Shown in pieces: positions 1 to 8,204 of a stretch of DNA of 64,000 nucleotides. The notes under the pieces were generated by a model that saw only the letters and a program-made list of their open reading frames with translations, had not been told where the DNA came from and made no database searches. Position 1 is the stretch's first letter. Each line of letters begins with the position of its first letter. A program made the translations under genes and the position numbers. The stretch is from Rhodospirillales bacterium 24-66-33 (lineage in GTDB: Bacteria > Pseudomonadota > Alphaproteobacteria > Reyranellales > Reyranellaceae): contig NCHQ01000022.1 of the NCBI GenBank assembly GCA_002281855.1, forward strand, positions 88,440-152,439. Reading direction: 5' to 3'.

Positions 1-470
1 TCGAGGCCGAACACGACGCGGCGCTGCAGGGTCGAGGTCGAGTTGTAGAGATGGACGATGACGCGCCGGGCGCCGCGGCAGGCCTCGAAGGTGCGCTCGA
101 TCAACTCGGGCCGGCTCTGCGTCAGCACCTGGATGGTGACGTCGTCGGGGATCATCTTCTTCTCGATGAGCTCACGCACGAACTCGAAGTCGGTCTCCGA
201 AGCGGCGGGGAAGCCGATCTCGATTTCCTTGAAGCCCATGTCGCAGAGCAACTTGAACATCCGCGTCTTGCGGTCGGAATCCATCGGCTCGATCAGCGCC
301 TGGTTGCCGTCGCGCAGATCGACCGCGCACCAGATCGGCGGCTTGGTGATCACGGCGTTCGGCCACTTGCGGTCGGGCAGGGGCACCGGCTTGAACGGCA
401 CGTACTTCTCGGCCGCGATCGGCATCATGGGCTTCTGGGGATTGGTGTCGTGAGGGTTTTGGGATGACAT
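1..470 (-). CDS. leuA: 2-isopropylmalate synthase, N-terminal part (cut by window edge)
   Basis: About 156 residues of the N-terminus are present; the rest lies beyond position 1. LeuA condenses 2-oxoisovalerate with acetyl-CoA, the first committed step of leucine synthesis in the cytoplasm. The reading contains DLRDGNQAL, the metal-binding start of the HMGL-like barrel, then GFPAASETDF, typical of the long (about 560 aa) LeuA class that begins with a KYVPFKPV-like stretch. The start is the ATG read from 470-468, with GGAGC just upstream. A leucine-rich leader peptide lies upstream on the same strand, so attenuation is the likely control. The identification is firm. Confidence 0.93.
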   Translation of the reverse strand, partial: MSSQNPHDTNPQKPMMPIAAEKYVPFKPVPLPDRKWPNAVITKPPIWCAVDLRDGNQALIEPMDSDRKTRMFKLLCDMGFKEIEIGFPAASETDFEFVRELIEKKMIPDDVTIQVLTQSRPELIERTFEACRGARRVIVHLYNSTSTLQRRVVFGL

Positions 471-576
471 GACGTAGCTCCTCGCGCCGCGCACGGCCGT
501 ATGGCTCAAACGAACACTGCGATGGATGGAATTGAGGCGGCGACTGGTTGGGTAAAAACAGAGACGAACGACAAGC

Positions 577-619
577 GATCCGCAGGGCCCTTCCGGTTTT
601 TCCGGTCGGGCGGCGGATC
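577..619 (-). promoter_or_regulatory. leuA leader hairpin (possible attenuator)
   Basis: Right after the leader peptide, the leuA-strand RNA can fold into a long hairpin. GATCCGC (619-613) pairs with GCGGATC (583-577), a GCCC/GGGC stem lies inside, and there is an inner CCGG-A5-CCGG. A run of five T (558-554) lies about 18 nt further down, so this is not a textbook terminator; it could be one of several alternative structures. The position between a Leu-rich leader peptide and leuA makes an attenuation role likely, but this is inferred. Confidence 0.45.
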
Positions 620-653
620 AGCCAATAAGTCGTAGCGTCGTCAGTCGCAGCAT
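618..653 (-). CDS. leu leader peptide
   Basis: A short reading frame upstream of leuA encodes MLRLTTLRLIG, with four leucines in eleven residues, and ends in TGA inside the base of a long hairpin. This is the layout of leader peptides that make ribosome stalling depend on charged tRNA-Leu. Leucine leader peptides ahead of leuA are known in proteobacteria. The ribosome-binding site is weak by eye. The call rests on leucine content, position and the adjoining hairpin. Confidence 0.6.
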   Translation of the reverse strand: MLRLTTLRLIG

Positions 654-700
654 GTTGGGCGCGACAATCGTCGATTTGCCGCCGGGCGTCAACCCGGCTT

Positions 701-741
701 GTTTCCCTCCCCTTCGCGGAGTCCGCGAAAGGGAGGGAAAC
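701..741. terminator. Long inverted repeat, terminator of the His-rich gene
   Basis: The 20-nt arm 701-720 pairs with 722-741 with a single mismatch. It lies six bases past the stop codon of the His-rich small gene (minus strand) and upstream of the leuA leader, so it probably ends transcription of the small gene. No long T-run is seen. Confidence 0.65.
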
Positions 742-746
742 GACGG

Positions 747-1052
747 CTAACGTAGCGGGACGTTCACGCCGATGCTGAGATTGCCACCGGGATAGGCAGG
801 CCCGTAGGCAGGCGCGTAGGCCACCGGCGGGGCGTAGACCGGTGCCGGGTAAACGGCCACGGGACGAGGGGCGTAATAGACGCGCGGAGGCGGCTGAACG
901 ACCACGACCTCGCGATCATAGTGGTGATGATGATGGTGCTTGTGATGCCCGCGACCCTTCTTCCAGTCGCCGGCCATCGCTGCGGAGGCGGTGAGCATGA
1001 CGGCGCCCGCCACGGCGAGCGAACCGGCCAGACGCAGGACCTCGATGTTCAT
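747..1052 (-). CDS. Small exported histidine- and proline/tyrosine-rich protein
   Basis: 101 residues. An N-terminal signal peptide (about residues 1-27, ending ASAAMA) is followed by a basic stretch and a cluster of eight or more histidines (about 36-44). The C-terminal half is rich in Pro, Tyr and Ala (VYYAPRPVAVYPAPVYAP) and ends NLSIGVNVPLR. It is likely periplasmic or surface-attached, and the His cluster could bind metal, but no family function is known to me. The start is chosen by AAAGGAG about 9 nt upstream and by the signal peptide; the same frame stays open far upstream only because of high GC. Confidence 0.75.
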   Translation of the reverse strand: MNIEVLRLAGSLAVAGAVMLTASAAMAGDWKKGRGHHKHHHHHHYDREVVVVQPPPRVYYAPRPVAVYPAPVYAPPVAYAPAYGPAYPGGNLSIGVNVPLR

Positions 1053-1175
1053 TTTTGCGGTCTCCTTTGCTGCAGGATGAAACGTCCCGCGCGAGCCGGA
1101 TGTTGCCTGTGAATTCGCCCTGGGATGGTGACCAACTTGTGGTAAGCGGGAACGAATAATCGGAGGAATCATCAG

Positions 1176-2372
1176 ATGGCAGGTCCGTTGGACGGCGTTC
1201 GCATTCTCGACTGCACGACCGTCGTGCTGGGTCCGTGGGCGGCGCAGCAATTGGGCGATCTCGGGGCGGACGTGATCAAGATCGAGCCGCCCGAAGGCGA
1301 CACGACGCGCCAGCTCGGGCCCGCCCGCAATCCCGGCATGTCGGCCTTCTATCTCGGCTGCAACCGTTCGAAGCGATCGATCGTGCTCGACCTCAAGCAG
1401 GAGTCCGGACGGGCCGCTCTGTTCAAGCTCGCCGAGACCGCCGACGTCATCATGCACAATTACCGGCCCGAGCCCGCCAAGCGGCTGGGCGTCGAGTACG
1501 AGAAGTTCGAGAAGATCAATCCGCGCCTCGTCTATCTCGCGACCTACGGCTATCGCTCTGCCGGGCCGATGGGCGCCAAGGCGGCGTATGACGACATCAT
1601 CCAGGCCGGCTCCGGCCTGGCCGCGCTCCAGACCGTCGTGGCCGGCCAGCCGCGCTTCCTGCCGACGATCGTGGCCGACAAGACGAGCTCCAACGGCGTC
1701 GTCTCGGCCCTGCTGGCCGCCCTGTTCGCGCGCGAGCGCACCGGCAAGGGCCAGTCGGTCGAGGTGCCGATGTACGAGACGCTGGTGTCGTTCGTGATGG
1801 TCGAGCATCTCTACGGCGAGACCTTCGAGCCGGCGCTCGACACGGCAGGCTACAAGCGCGTGCTCAACAAGGAGCGCCGTCCCTATCCGTCGAAGGACGG
1901 CTACTTCGCCCTGCTGCCCTACACCGACAATCACTGGCGGGAGTTCTGCACCCTGGTCGGCCGCGAGGACCTCGCGCAGGACGAGCGGTTCCAGGGCATG
2001 GCCAACCGTCTGAAGAACGTCGAGCAATACTACTCCACCCTGGCCGGCCTGTGCGCCGAGCGCACCAACGCCGAATGGGTGGAGCTGCTGAAGAACTCCA
2101 ACGTGCCGCACGGGCCGGTGAACACGCTCGACGACCTGTTCGTCGATCCGCAGCTCGAGGCGACCGGCTTCTGGAAGCATGTCGATCATCCGACCGAGGG
2201 CAGGCTGCGCATGACCGACATTCCGCCGCGCTTCAGCAAGACCAAGCCGGAGATCACCCGCCTGCAGCCCCGGCTGGGCGAGCATAGTGTCGAGGTCCTG
2301 CAGGAGGCCGGGTTTACGCAGGGCGAAATCGACGCCATGCTCAAGTCGGGCGCGACCAGGACGGCCCCCTAA
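1176..2372 (+). CDS. Class III CoA transferase (CaiB/BaiF family)
   Basis: 398 residues, normal for the family. It opens with PLDGVRILDCTTVVLGPWAAQQLGDLGADVIKIEPPEGDTTR, the usual N-terminal signature, and carries the conserved catalytic-type Asp after AYDDIIQA. Such enzymes move CoA between organic acids in the cytoplasm. RBS GGAGG lies 7 nt before ATG. Two TctC-type binding proteins follow in the same direction, suggesting uptake and CoA activation of a carboxylic acid. The substrate cannot be told from sequence. A copy of the 3' end of this gene recurs at 3428-3490. Confidence 0.92.
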   Translation: MAGPLDGVRILDCTTVVLGPWAAQQLGDLGADVIKIEPPEGDTTRQLGPARNPGMSAFYLGCNRSKRSIVLDLKQESGRAALFKLAETADVIMHNYRPEPAKRLGVEYEKFEKINPRLVYLATYGYRSAGPMGAKAAYDDIIQAGSGLAALQTVVAGQPRFLPTIVADKTSSNGVVSALLAALFARERTGKGQSVEVPMYETLVSFVMVEHLYGETFEPALDTAGYKRVLNKERRPYPSKDGYFALLPYTDNHWREFCTLVGREDLAQDERFQGMANRLKNVEQYYSTLAGLCAERTNAEWVELLKNSNVPHGPVNTLDDLFVDPQLEATGFWKHVDHPTEGRLRMTDIPPRFSKTKPEITRLQPRLGEHSVEVLQEAGFTQGEIDAMLKSGATRTAP

Positions 2373-2420
2373 AAAACAGGCCGTCCCCACAACGAGTCGC
2401 CGCCCCTCGGGGAGGCGACC

Positions 2421-3410
2421 ATGATCCTGCGGACAACGCGGCGCGACCTGCTGCGCTACGGCTCACTCTCGGCGCTGGCGGCGTCACTGCCGGCGCCGTC
2501 CATTGCACAGGCGTGGCCGGCCAGGCCGATCAGGATCGTCTGCACCTATCCGGCAGGCGGGCTCACCGACATCTTCGCCCGCGCCTATGGCGAGTACGTG
2601 GCCGAGAAGACCGGCCAGCCGGTGATCGTCGAGAACAAGGCCGGTGCGGCGGGCGCGATCGGCGCGGAGATCGTCAAGCAGTCGCCGCCGGACGGCTACA
2701 CGCTGATGTTCACCAACTCCACCACGATGGTGCAGAACAAGGCGCTGTTCAAAAAGCTGCCCTACGATCCCGACAAGGATTTCGCCCTCGTGGCGTGGTT
2801 CAACACCGGTCACCTGCCGACCATGGTGAACAAGGACATTCCGGCGAGGAACGTGGCCGAGTTCGCCGCCTGGGCGAAGGGCAGAAAGGTCTCGCTCGCG
2901 ACTTACGGCATCGGCTCCTTCGCCCATATCGTCACCGAGACGCTGAACCGCCATTACGGACTGCAGATGGAGGCCGTTCACTATCGCGGCGAATCGGCGA
3001 TGTGGCAGGACGTGGCCTCCGGTGCCGTGCAGGGTGCCACCGGCAGCTACGCCTCGGGCGCGGCGGTGCTGCAGGCGGGCAGCGTCAAGCCGATCGCGGT
3101 GCCCACCATGGTGCGCATGAAGAAGCTGCCCGATGTTGCGACTTTCTACGAGCAAGGACTGACGGAGAAGGCGTTCCAGATTCGCGGCTGGGTCGGCTGC
3201 GCCGCACCGGCCGACACGCCGCCCGAGGTGGTGCAGAAGCTCTCGACGCTGATGGTCGAGGCCGGAAAGACCGAGCGCATCCGGAAGATCAACGACACTT
3301 TCGCCATCGACGAAGGCGCGCGCGACGCCGCCTATTTCCGTCAGGTCCTCGACGAGGAGGGACCGGTCTCGATCGAGGTCATCAGGAGCCTGGGGATCGA
3401 GCCCCAATAG
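2421..3410 (+). CDS. Bug/TctC family solute-binding protein 1
   Basis: 329 residues. A twin-arginine signal (TTRRDLLRYGSLSALAA, cleavage after SIAQA) precedes WPARPIRIVCTYPAGGLTD, the classic start of the tripartite tricarboxylate transporter binding-protein family. The protein would sit in the periplasm and bind a carboxylate. GGGGAGGCGACC precedes the ATG. TctA/TctB membrane genes are absent nearby, as is common for orphan Bug proteins. It is followed by a close paralog, and the pair looks like a tandem duplication. Confidence 0.92.
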   Translation: MILRTTRRDLLRYGSLSALAASLPAPSIAQAWPARPIRIVCTYPAGGLTDIFARAYGEYVAEKTGQPVIVENKAGAAGAIGAEIVKQSPPDGYTLMFTNSTTMVQNKALFKKLPYDPDKDFALVAWFNTGHLPTMVNKDIPARNVAEFAAWAKGRKVSLATYGIGSFAHIVTETLNRHYGLQMEAVHYRGESAMWQDVASGAVQGATGSYASGAAVLQAGSVKPIAVPTMVRMKKLPDVATFYEQGLTEKAFQIRGWVGCAAPADTPPEVVQKLSTLMVEAGKTERIRKINDTFAIDEGARDAAYFRQVLDEEGPVSIEVIRSLGIEPQ

Positions 3411-3427
3411 GCCGGCCGCACTGCGGC

Positions 3428-3490
3428 GTGGCCTTTACGCAGTGCGAAATCGCCGCCATGCTTCTTGCAGGCGCACCCAGGACGGCCCCG
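3428..3490 (+). pseudogene. Duplicated 3' tail of the CoA-transferase gene
   Basis: This intergenic stretch matches the last roughly 60 bases of the CoA-transferase gene (about 2308-2371): both read TTTACGCAG-GCGAAATCG-CGCCATGCT and end CCAGGACGGCCCC. It lies between the two TctC genes, just as the true tail lies before the first. The unit duplicated was therefore the end of the transferase gene plus a tctC copy. No product is expected. Confidence 0.75.
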
Positions 3491-3527
3491 ACCGTCACAA
3501 AAACATCGCGCCACAGGGAGGCAATCG

Positions 3528-4520
3528 ATGATCGTGCGTGCGTCGCGACGTGATGTGCTGCGTTATGGCTCTGCCGCTGCAGTTGCCGCTGCTCTGCCAG
3601 CTCCCGCAATTTCCCAGGGAGCCTGGCCCAACAAACCGATCCGTATCATCTGCGGTTACCCCGCGGGCGGTCTCACCGACACCTTCGCCCGTGCCTATGG
3701 CGAGTACATCTCCCAGAGAACCGGCCAGCCGGTGTCCGTCGAGAACAAGACCGGCGCCAGCGGCGCGATCGCGGCCGAGCAGGTGAAGGCTGCTGCGCCC
3801 GACGGCTACACGCTGATGTGGACGATCTCGACGACGATGATCATGAACAAGGTCCTGTTCAAGAAACTGCCCTACGATCCGGACAAGGACTTCGTCCTGA
3901 TCTCGTGGATGGATGCGGGCCACTTGCCGCTGATCGTGAACAGCAAGCTGCCGGTGAAGAACCTCGCCGAGCTCGCCGACTATGCGCGCGCCAACAAGAC
4001 CAGTCTTGGAACCTACGGCGCCGGTTCCTACAGCCACGTCGCCGTCGCGGCGCTGAACCGCCACTACAAGCTCGGCATGGAGGCCGTGCATTACCGCGGC
4101 GAGGCGCCGATGTGGCAGGACGTGGCCTCCGGCGCGGTCCAGGGCGGCAGCGGCAGCGTCGCCGCCGCCTCGGGCGTGCTGCAGTCGGGCAATGGCCGGC
4201 CCATCGCGGTGCCGACCAAGAAGCGGATGGCCAAGCTGCCTGACGTGCCGACCTTCTTCGAGCAGGGGGTCACCGACAAGGCCTTCCAGGTGCAGGGCTG
4301 GATCGGGCTGGTCGGTCCCGCCGGCATGCCGAAGGAGATCGTCCAGAAGCTCTCGGACCTCATGGTCGAGGGCGGCAAGAGCGAGCGCATCCAGAAGATC
4401 CTCGCCACCTTCGGCATCGACAACGCCGCGCGCGATCACGTCTTCTTCGAGAAGATCGTGGCCGAGGAGGGGCCGATCTGGATCGAGCTGGTGAAGGGCT
4501 TGAATCTCGAGCCGCAGTAG
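3528..4520 (+). CDS. Bug/TctC family solute-binding protein 2
   Basis: 330 residues, strongly similar along its whole length to the protein at 2421-3410 (shared YPAGGLTD, KLPYDPDKDF, HYRGE and MWQDVASGAVQG). It starts with a Tat-type signal (ASRRDVLRYGSAAAVAA). The ATG at 3528 is chosen because AGGGAGG lies 7 nt upstream and the signal peptide begins there; an upstream in-frame ATG at 3465 would place it after non-conserved residues. It is a periplasmic carboxylate-binding protein and the ligand may differ from copy 1. Confidence 0.9.
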   Translation: MIVRASRRDVLRYGSAAAVAAALPAPAISQGAWPNKPIRIICGYPAGGLTDTFARAYGEYISQRTGQPVSVENKTGASGAIAAEQVKAAAPDGYTLMWTISTTMIMNKVLFKKLPYDPDKDFVLISWMDAGHLPLIVNSKLPVKNLAELADYARANKTSLGTYGAGSYSHVAVAALNRHYKLGMEAVHYRGEAPMWQDVASGAVQGGSGSVAAASGVLQSGNGRPIAVPTKKRMAKLPDVPTFFEQGVTDKAFQVQGWIGLVGPAGMPKEIVQKLSDLMVEGGKSERIQKILATFGIDNAARDHVFFEKIVAEEGPIWIELVKGLNLEPQ

Positions 4521-4719
4521 CGGGCCAAGCAGGCAGATCGGTCCCCGTTCTTTTCCGACGACCCGGTTTCAGGCAGTCGGCCAAGCAAGCATCGTGCCGA
4601 AAATAGAAGTTTGCGTGGGCGATTCGCGATTGCACATCTGCTCGTTCCGATTGTACGTGTAGCGAAGGTGCAAGTAGCTACCGTCAATCAGAAATCGAAC
4701 CGAAGGGACCGGGTCGTTC

Positions 4720-5422
4720 ATGGCCCTAGACGTCTATGTAGGGCCGCTCACGCGTTACTACGCGGGTGCCTGGGAAAGTGTGGCCGAAACCGCGGCCCGC
4801 AAGCGTGGGGCGCCTCGTCCCGCCGGATCCGGCGAAGCGACCGGCACCACCCGAAGCCAGGACCGCATCCGCCCCAAGGTGATCGCCTGGCGTGCGATGC
4901 TGGAAGGCGCTCGGCGAACGGATCGACGTTCCCCTCGACTGGGATGAGAGCGAAGCCGCACCCTGGTTCACCCATCGGCCGGGCTGGGACGGCTTCGGCT
5001 CCCTGGTCCTGTGGGCCGCCTACGCGGAGAATCCATCCCTGCGGATGCCTGCCGTCCTGGCGGAAGACTGGGACGACGACATCGCGCTCGCCCGCTCCAC
5101 CGCCGATGGTTTCCGCTCGCGCTATTCGCATCTCGTACGGAATGTCGAGCTGTGGCTCCCGATCTCTTTCGAGATCACGTTCGAAGGGCAGGATGTCGCC
5201 GGTCGCCGTGTGGTGATGGGCTCGGTCACGACACTGCGCCGCCAGCTGGCGGACCTGAACGCTGCAACGTGGAAGGCACCTGCCGCCGACATTGCCGCCT
5301 GGGGCCGGGTGCCGCCCGAGCCGCGAACCGTGGAAGGATGCGCGCGTTACGCCTTCGCGCTTCTCTTCGACCTCTCCCGCCGCGCCGACGCCGAACATCT
5401 GCCGATGAAACTCGACCACTGA
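4720..5422 (+). pseudogene. Unknown gene split by one frameshift
   Basis: The first frame starts MALDVYVGPLTRYYAGAW (4720) and runs to KVIAWRAMLEG. The second frame continues naturally from about 4905 as LGERIDVPLDW, and reads through HRPGWDGFGSLVLWAAYAENP to the stop at 5422. Joining them gives about 233 residues of an uncharacterised family. One extra base around 4893-4915 explains the break. It could be a recent mutation or a sequencing error; no slippery motif is evident. I do not recognise a function. Confidence 0.7.
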
Positions 5423-5428
5423 CGAAAA

Positions 5429-5452
5429 CGCCCGCGGCGTGAGCCGCGGGCG
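5429..5452. terminator. GC-rich hairpin between convergent genes
   Basis: CGCCCGCGGC (5429-5438) pairs perfectly with GCCGCGGGCG (5443-5452) around a GTGA loop. It lies between the stop codons of two convergent genes, as expected for a bidirectional terminator, though there is no T-run. Confidence 0.65.
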
Positions 5453-5479
5453 CGTCGTGGAAGATCTGTTTCCGAAGTG

Positions 5480-5905
5480 TCAGGCGGCGCTGGGCGCCGG
5501 TGGCGGCTCGCTGGTGGCCGGGCGATTGCGTCGTTCGGCCATGAACTGGTCGAACTCGGCGCGATCCTTGGCGGCGCGCAGCTTGTCGAGGAAGTCGCGG
5601 AACTCGCGCTGCTCCTGATCGAGGCGGTTGATCGTCTCCTCGCGATACTCGTCGAAGGCGACGTTGCCGCTGCTGCTCGAGCGGCCCCAGCCGGAGCGGC
5701 GCTTCCAGCCGCGGAATTCCTCACGGCACGAGCGGCCATCGGGCATGTTCCAGTGACCGTAGCGCTTCGAGCAAAACATGCGTCCACTCCCTTTGAGATA
5801 GATGAGAAGGGCCAGGCCGACGGGCCAGAACAGGATGAAGCTCAGCACCATGAGCGCAATCCACGCCGGCTTGCCGAGGTCGTCTATTTTTTCGATCAGG
5901 CCCAT
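5480..5905 (-). CDS. DUF2852 family membrane protein
   Basis: 141 residues. One hydrophobic segment (about 12-34, PAWIALMVLSFILFWPVGLALLIYL) is followed by a conserved GRMFCSKRYGHWN-like patch, a Ser-rich linker, a FDEYREETINRLDQEQREFRDFLDKLRAAKDRAEFDQFM helix and a Pro-rich tail. This is the DUF2852 layout; the function is unknown. The start at 5905 (MGLIEKIDDLG) fits the family and has AGGGGG upstream. The upstream region holds a TGTTAA-N5-TTTACA dyad also found before tetR, so the TetR regulator probably controls this gene. Confidence 0.8.
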   Translation of the reverse strand: MGLIEKIDDLGKPAWIALMVLSFILFWPVGLALLIYLKGSGRMFCSKRYGHWNMPDGRSCREEFRGWKRRSGWGRSSSSGNVAFDEYREETINRLDQEQREFRDFLDKLRAAKDRAEFDQFMAERRNRPATSEPPPAPSAA

Positions 5906-5926
5906 GTGGGAGCCCCCTTTTGCTGA

Positions 5927-5958
5927 TGTTAACGATGTGAATGTTAACGACATTTACA
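5927..5958. promoter_or_regulatory. Putative TetR operator upstream of DUF2852 gene
   Basis: TGTTAA-CGACA-TTTACA (5942-5958) is an imperfect 17-bp dyad, and an extra TGTTAA half-site lies at 5927-5932. The same TGTTAA-N5-TTTACA pattern occurs at 6640-6656 next to the tetR start. It sits 22-53 bp upstream of the DUF2852 start, where repressor binding would matter. Confidence 0.55.
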
Positions 5959-6001
5959 TTGGGGTTGCCGGCCCGGTGAGTCAAGGCCTCGGCAAAAACT
6001 T

Positions 6002-6640
6002 TCAGCGCGCCGAAGGAAAGCCCAGGCCCTGCAGGTAGATGAGCACTTCCGATTCCAGCAGTTCCTCGGCCGTCATGGGCAGCGGCCGCCGGCCGGAATC
6101 GCCGCGCCCGAACAGGGAGGCGATGCCGTGCGACATCGACCAGATGTGCAGGCTCATCATCAGCGCGGGCGGGCGCGTGGCCGCCGGGAGCAGGACGACC
6201 AGTTGATCGGCCGCGGCGCGCAGCACGGCAAAGGCCCGTTCCGAGGCGGTGCGCAGCTCGGGGTTCGCTTCGGGCGAAATGCCCGATTCGAACATGGCGG
6301 CGTAGTAGGCCGGCTCGGCGCGCGCGAAGGCCAGGTAGGCCTTGCCGATATTGTGGAAGGCCGTGACGGGATCGGGTTTCCCATTGGCCCAGCCGGTGGC
6401 CAGCATTGCGGCGAAACGCTCGAAGCCCTCGCGCGCCACGTCCGCCATCAGGGCGTCGCGGTCGCGGAAATGGCGGTAGGGGGCAGCCGGACTGACGCCG
6501 GCGGAGCGCGCGGCGTCGGCGAAGGTGAAGCCCGCCGGGCCCTTTTCCTTGATGAGCTCGCGGGCAGCCTTGATCAGCGCCTCGCGCAGACTGCCGTGGT
6601 GATACTTCCGCTCCTCACGGTCGTTGCGCTTCCAGCTCAT
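6002..6640 (-). CDS. TetR/AcrR family transcriptional regulator
   Basis: 212 residues. The N-terminal helix-turn-helix (about 15-60) reads LREALIKAARELIKEKGPAGFTFADAARSAGVSPAAPYRHFRDRDALMADVA, a canonical TetR head. The C-terminal half resembles the TetR_C WHG-type ligand and dimer domain (LMMSLHIWSMSHGIASLF). It lies 41 bp downstream of the MATE exporter gene on the same strand. A dyad directly upstream of its ATG matches one upstream of the DUF2852 gene, which suggests autoregulation and control of that gene. Confidence 0.88.
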   Translation of the reverse strand: MSWKRNDREERKYHHGSLREALIKAARELIKEKGPAGFTFADAARSAGVSPAAPYRHFRDRDALMADVAREGFERFAAMLATGWANGKPDPVTAFHNIGKAYLAFARAEPAYYAAMFESGISPEANPELRTASERAFAVLRAAADQLVVLLPAATRPPALMMSLHIWSMSHGIASLFGRGDSGRRPLPMTAEELLESEVLIYLQGLGFPSAR

Positions 6641-6656
6641 GTTAAGGAGCTTTACA
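6640..6656. promoter_or_regulatory. Putative TetR operator at the tetR start
   Basis: TGTTAA-GGAGC-TTTACA is a 17-bp near-dyad that abuts the tetR start codon and lies in the gap after the MATE gene. It shares both half-sites and spacing with 5942-5958. The recurrence in two promoter-like gaps is the evidence; binding is inferred. Confidence 0.55.
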
Positions 6657-6681
6657 TCAATCCCGGCCGCTGCAACAGGAA

Positions 6682-8124
6682 CTAGCGCGAAACCTCGCCG
6701 ACCAGGATGTCTTCCGTCACCTTGCCGGCAAGTTCTTCTTCCGGCTCGATCAGGCGTTTCTTCTTCCAGTCGCCCTTGGCGTAGAGGCACAGGGTGATCA
6801 GCGCCGTGACGATGTTGGAGACCGGCAACGCCCACCAGATTCCCTGCTCGTGCAGGTCCGTGTGCTTGGAGAGCACGTAGGCGAGCGGAAACTGCACGAC
6901 CCATTGCGACACCAGGGTCAGCACCATGGTCAGGACCATGTTGCCCGAGGCGCGGAACACGCCGGTCAGCGCGAACTGCAGGCCGAGGAAACCCCAGGCC
7001 AGCGACATGATGCGCAGGAAGCCCGCGCCGGCCGCGATCACCGCGGGATCGGTCGGCACGAAGACGGCGACGAGCTGGGGCGCGAACAGGAAGACCAGGA
7101 CGCCGAAGAAGGAGAGGCTCGCGAATCCGAGCAGCCCGCCCAGGCGCCCGATCTGCGCCGCGCGCTCGATGTTGCCGGCGCCGATGTTCTGGCCGACCAG
7201 GGTCGAGATCGCCATCGACAGGCCCATCGCCGGTACCATCACGACCTGCAGGATGTTCGAGCCGACGCCGTAGGCCGCCAGCGTCAGCGTGCCAAAGCTG
7301 GCAATCAGGAACGTCATCACCATCAGGCCCAGCGCCCGCGCCGAGAGTTCGACGGAGGCGGGGAGGCCGAGGAAGAAGGCGCGCTTCACGTAGCTGAAGT
7401 CGGGAATGAAGTCGCGCCGCCGCACATGGATGCCGTGCAGGCCAATGCGCAGGACGGCGATGCCGATGATGGCGGCGATCGCCTGGGTAACCAGCGTGGC
7501 GATGGCCGCGCCCATCACGCCGTAGCCCGGTACCGGCCCCCAGCCGAAGATCAGCAGCGGGTCGAGCACGAAGTTCAGGAACACCGTGCCCAGCACGATA
7601 TAGACCGGCAGGGTCGGCCGGCCGATGCCGCGCATGATCGCCTGGAACACGAAGAAGGTGAAATTGAAGACGATGCCCACGAACGACACGCGCATGAAGC
7701 CCAGCGCGCCGGGATAGACGTCGGGCCCGACGCCCATCAGCCGCAGCAGCGCCGGCGAGCAGAGATAGCCGATCGTGCCCAGCACCACCGAGACCAGGAT
7801 CACCATGAGCAGCGTCTGGCCCGCGACGTGCGCCACCATCTTGTCGTTCCGCGCCCCGACATACTGCGCGATCAGGGTCGAGCCGGCGAGCGACAGGCCG
7901 GAGCCGATGGCGAAGGTGAGGAACAGCACCGGAAAGCTGATCGATACCGCGGCCACCGCGGCACCACCCAGCCGCCCGACCCAGAAGGCATCGATGATCT
8001 GGTAGGCCGACTGCAACACGTTCGCCGTCACGATCGGCACGGCGAGCGTCAGCAGGGAGCGGAGGATCGGACCTTCGAGGAGCTTGTTGGGGGCGGGGGA
8101 CACGAAGGTCCCTTGGACGCGCAA
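6682..8124 (-). CDS. MATE family multidrug/cation antiporter
   Basis: 480 residues with about twelve hydrophobic segments. The start LLEGPILRSLLTLAVPIVTANVLQSAYQIIDAFWVGRLGG is the family hallmark, and a second repeat follows with IGAGNIERA-type residues. It would sit in the inner membrane and export drugs or other organic cations by H+ or Na+ antiport. It lies upstream of a co-directional tetR, a common efflux pairing. The substrate is not predictable. Confidence 0.92.
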   Translation of the reverse strand: MRVQGTFVSPAPNKLLEGPILRSLLTLAVPIVTANVLQSAYQIIDAFWVGRLGGAAVAAVSISFPVLFLTFAIGSGLSLAGSTLIAQYVGARNDKMVAHVAGQTLLMVILVSVVLGTIGYLCSPALLRLMGVGPDVYPGALGFMRVSFVGIVFNFTFFVFQAIMRGIGRPTLPVYIVLGTVFLNFVLDPLLIFGWGPVPGYGVMGAAIATLVTQAIAAIIGIAVLRIGLHGIHVRRRDFIPDFSYVKRAFFLGLPASVELSARALGLMVMTFLIASFGTLTLAAYGVGSNILQVVMVPAMGLSMAISTLVGQNIGAGNIERAAQIGRLGGLLGFASLSFFGVLVFLFAPQLVAVFVPTDPAVIAAGAGFLRIMSLAWGFLGLQFALTGVFRASGNMVLTMVLTLVSQWVVQFPLAYVLSKHTDLHEQGIWWALPVSNIVTALITLCLYAKGDWKKKRLIEPEEELAGKVTEDILVGEVSR

Positions 8125-8204
8125 TGAGACTTTTCTGCGAGGCTCAACGCCTGAAGGGCAGCTTGGCTCCTGTCACGACGAGTGCGAGAGAGAGACGACG
8201 GATG

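Noticed and set aside
747..2390. 547-residue open frame on the minus strand spanning the CoA-transferase gene
   Set aside because: Only its last 101 codons are a real gene with a signal peptide. The rest is the antisense of a clear CoA transferase and is open because of high GC.
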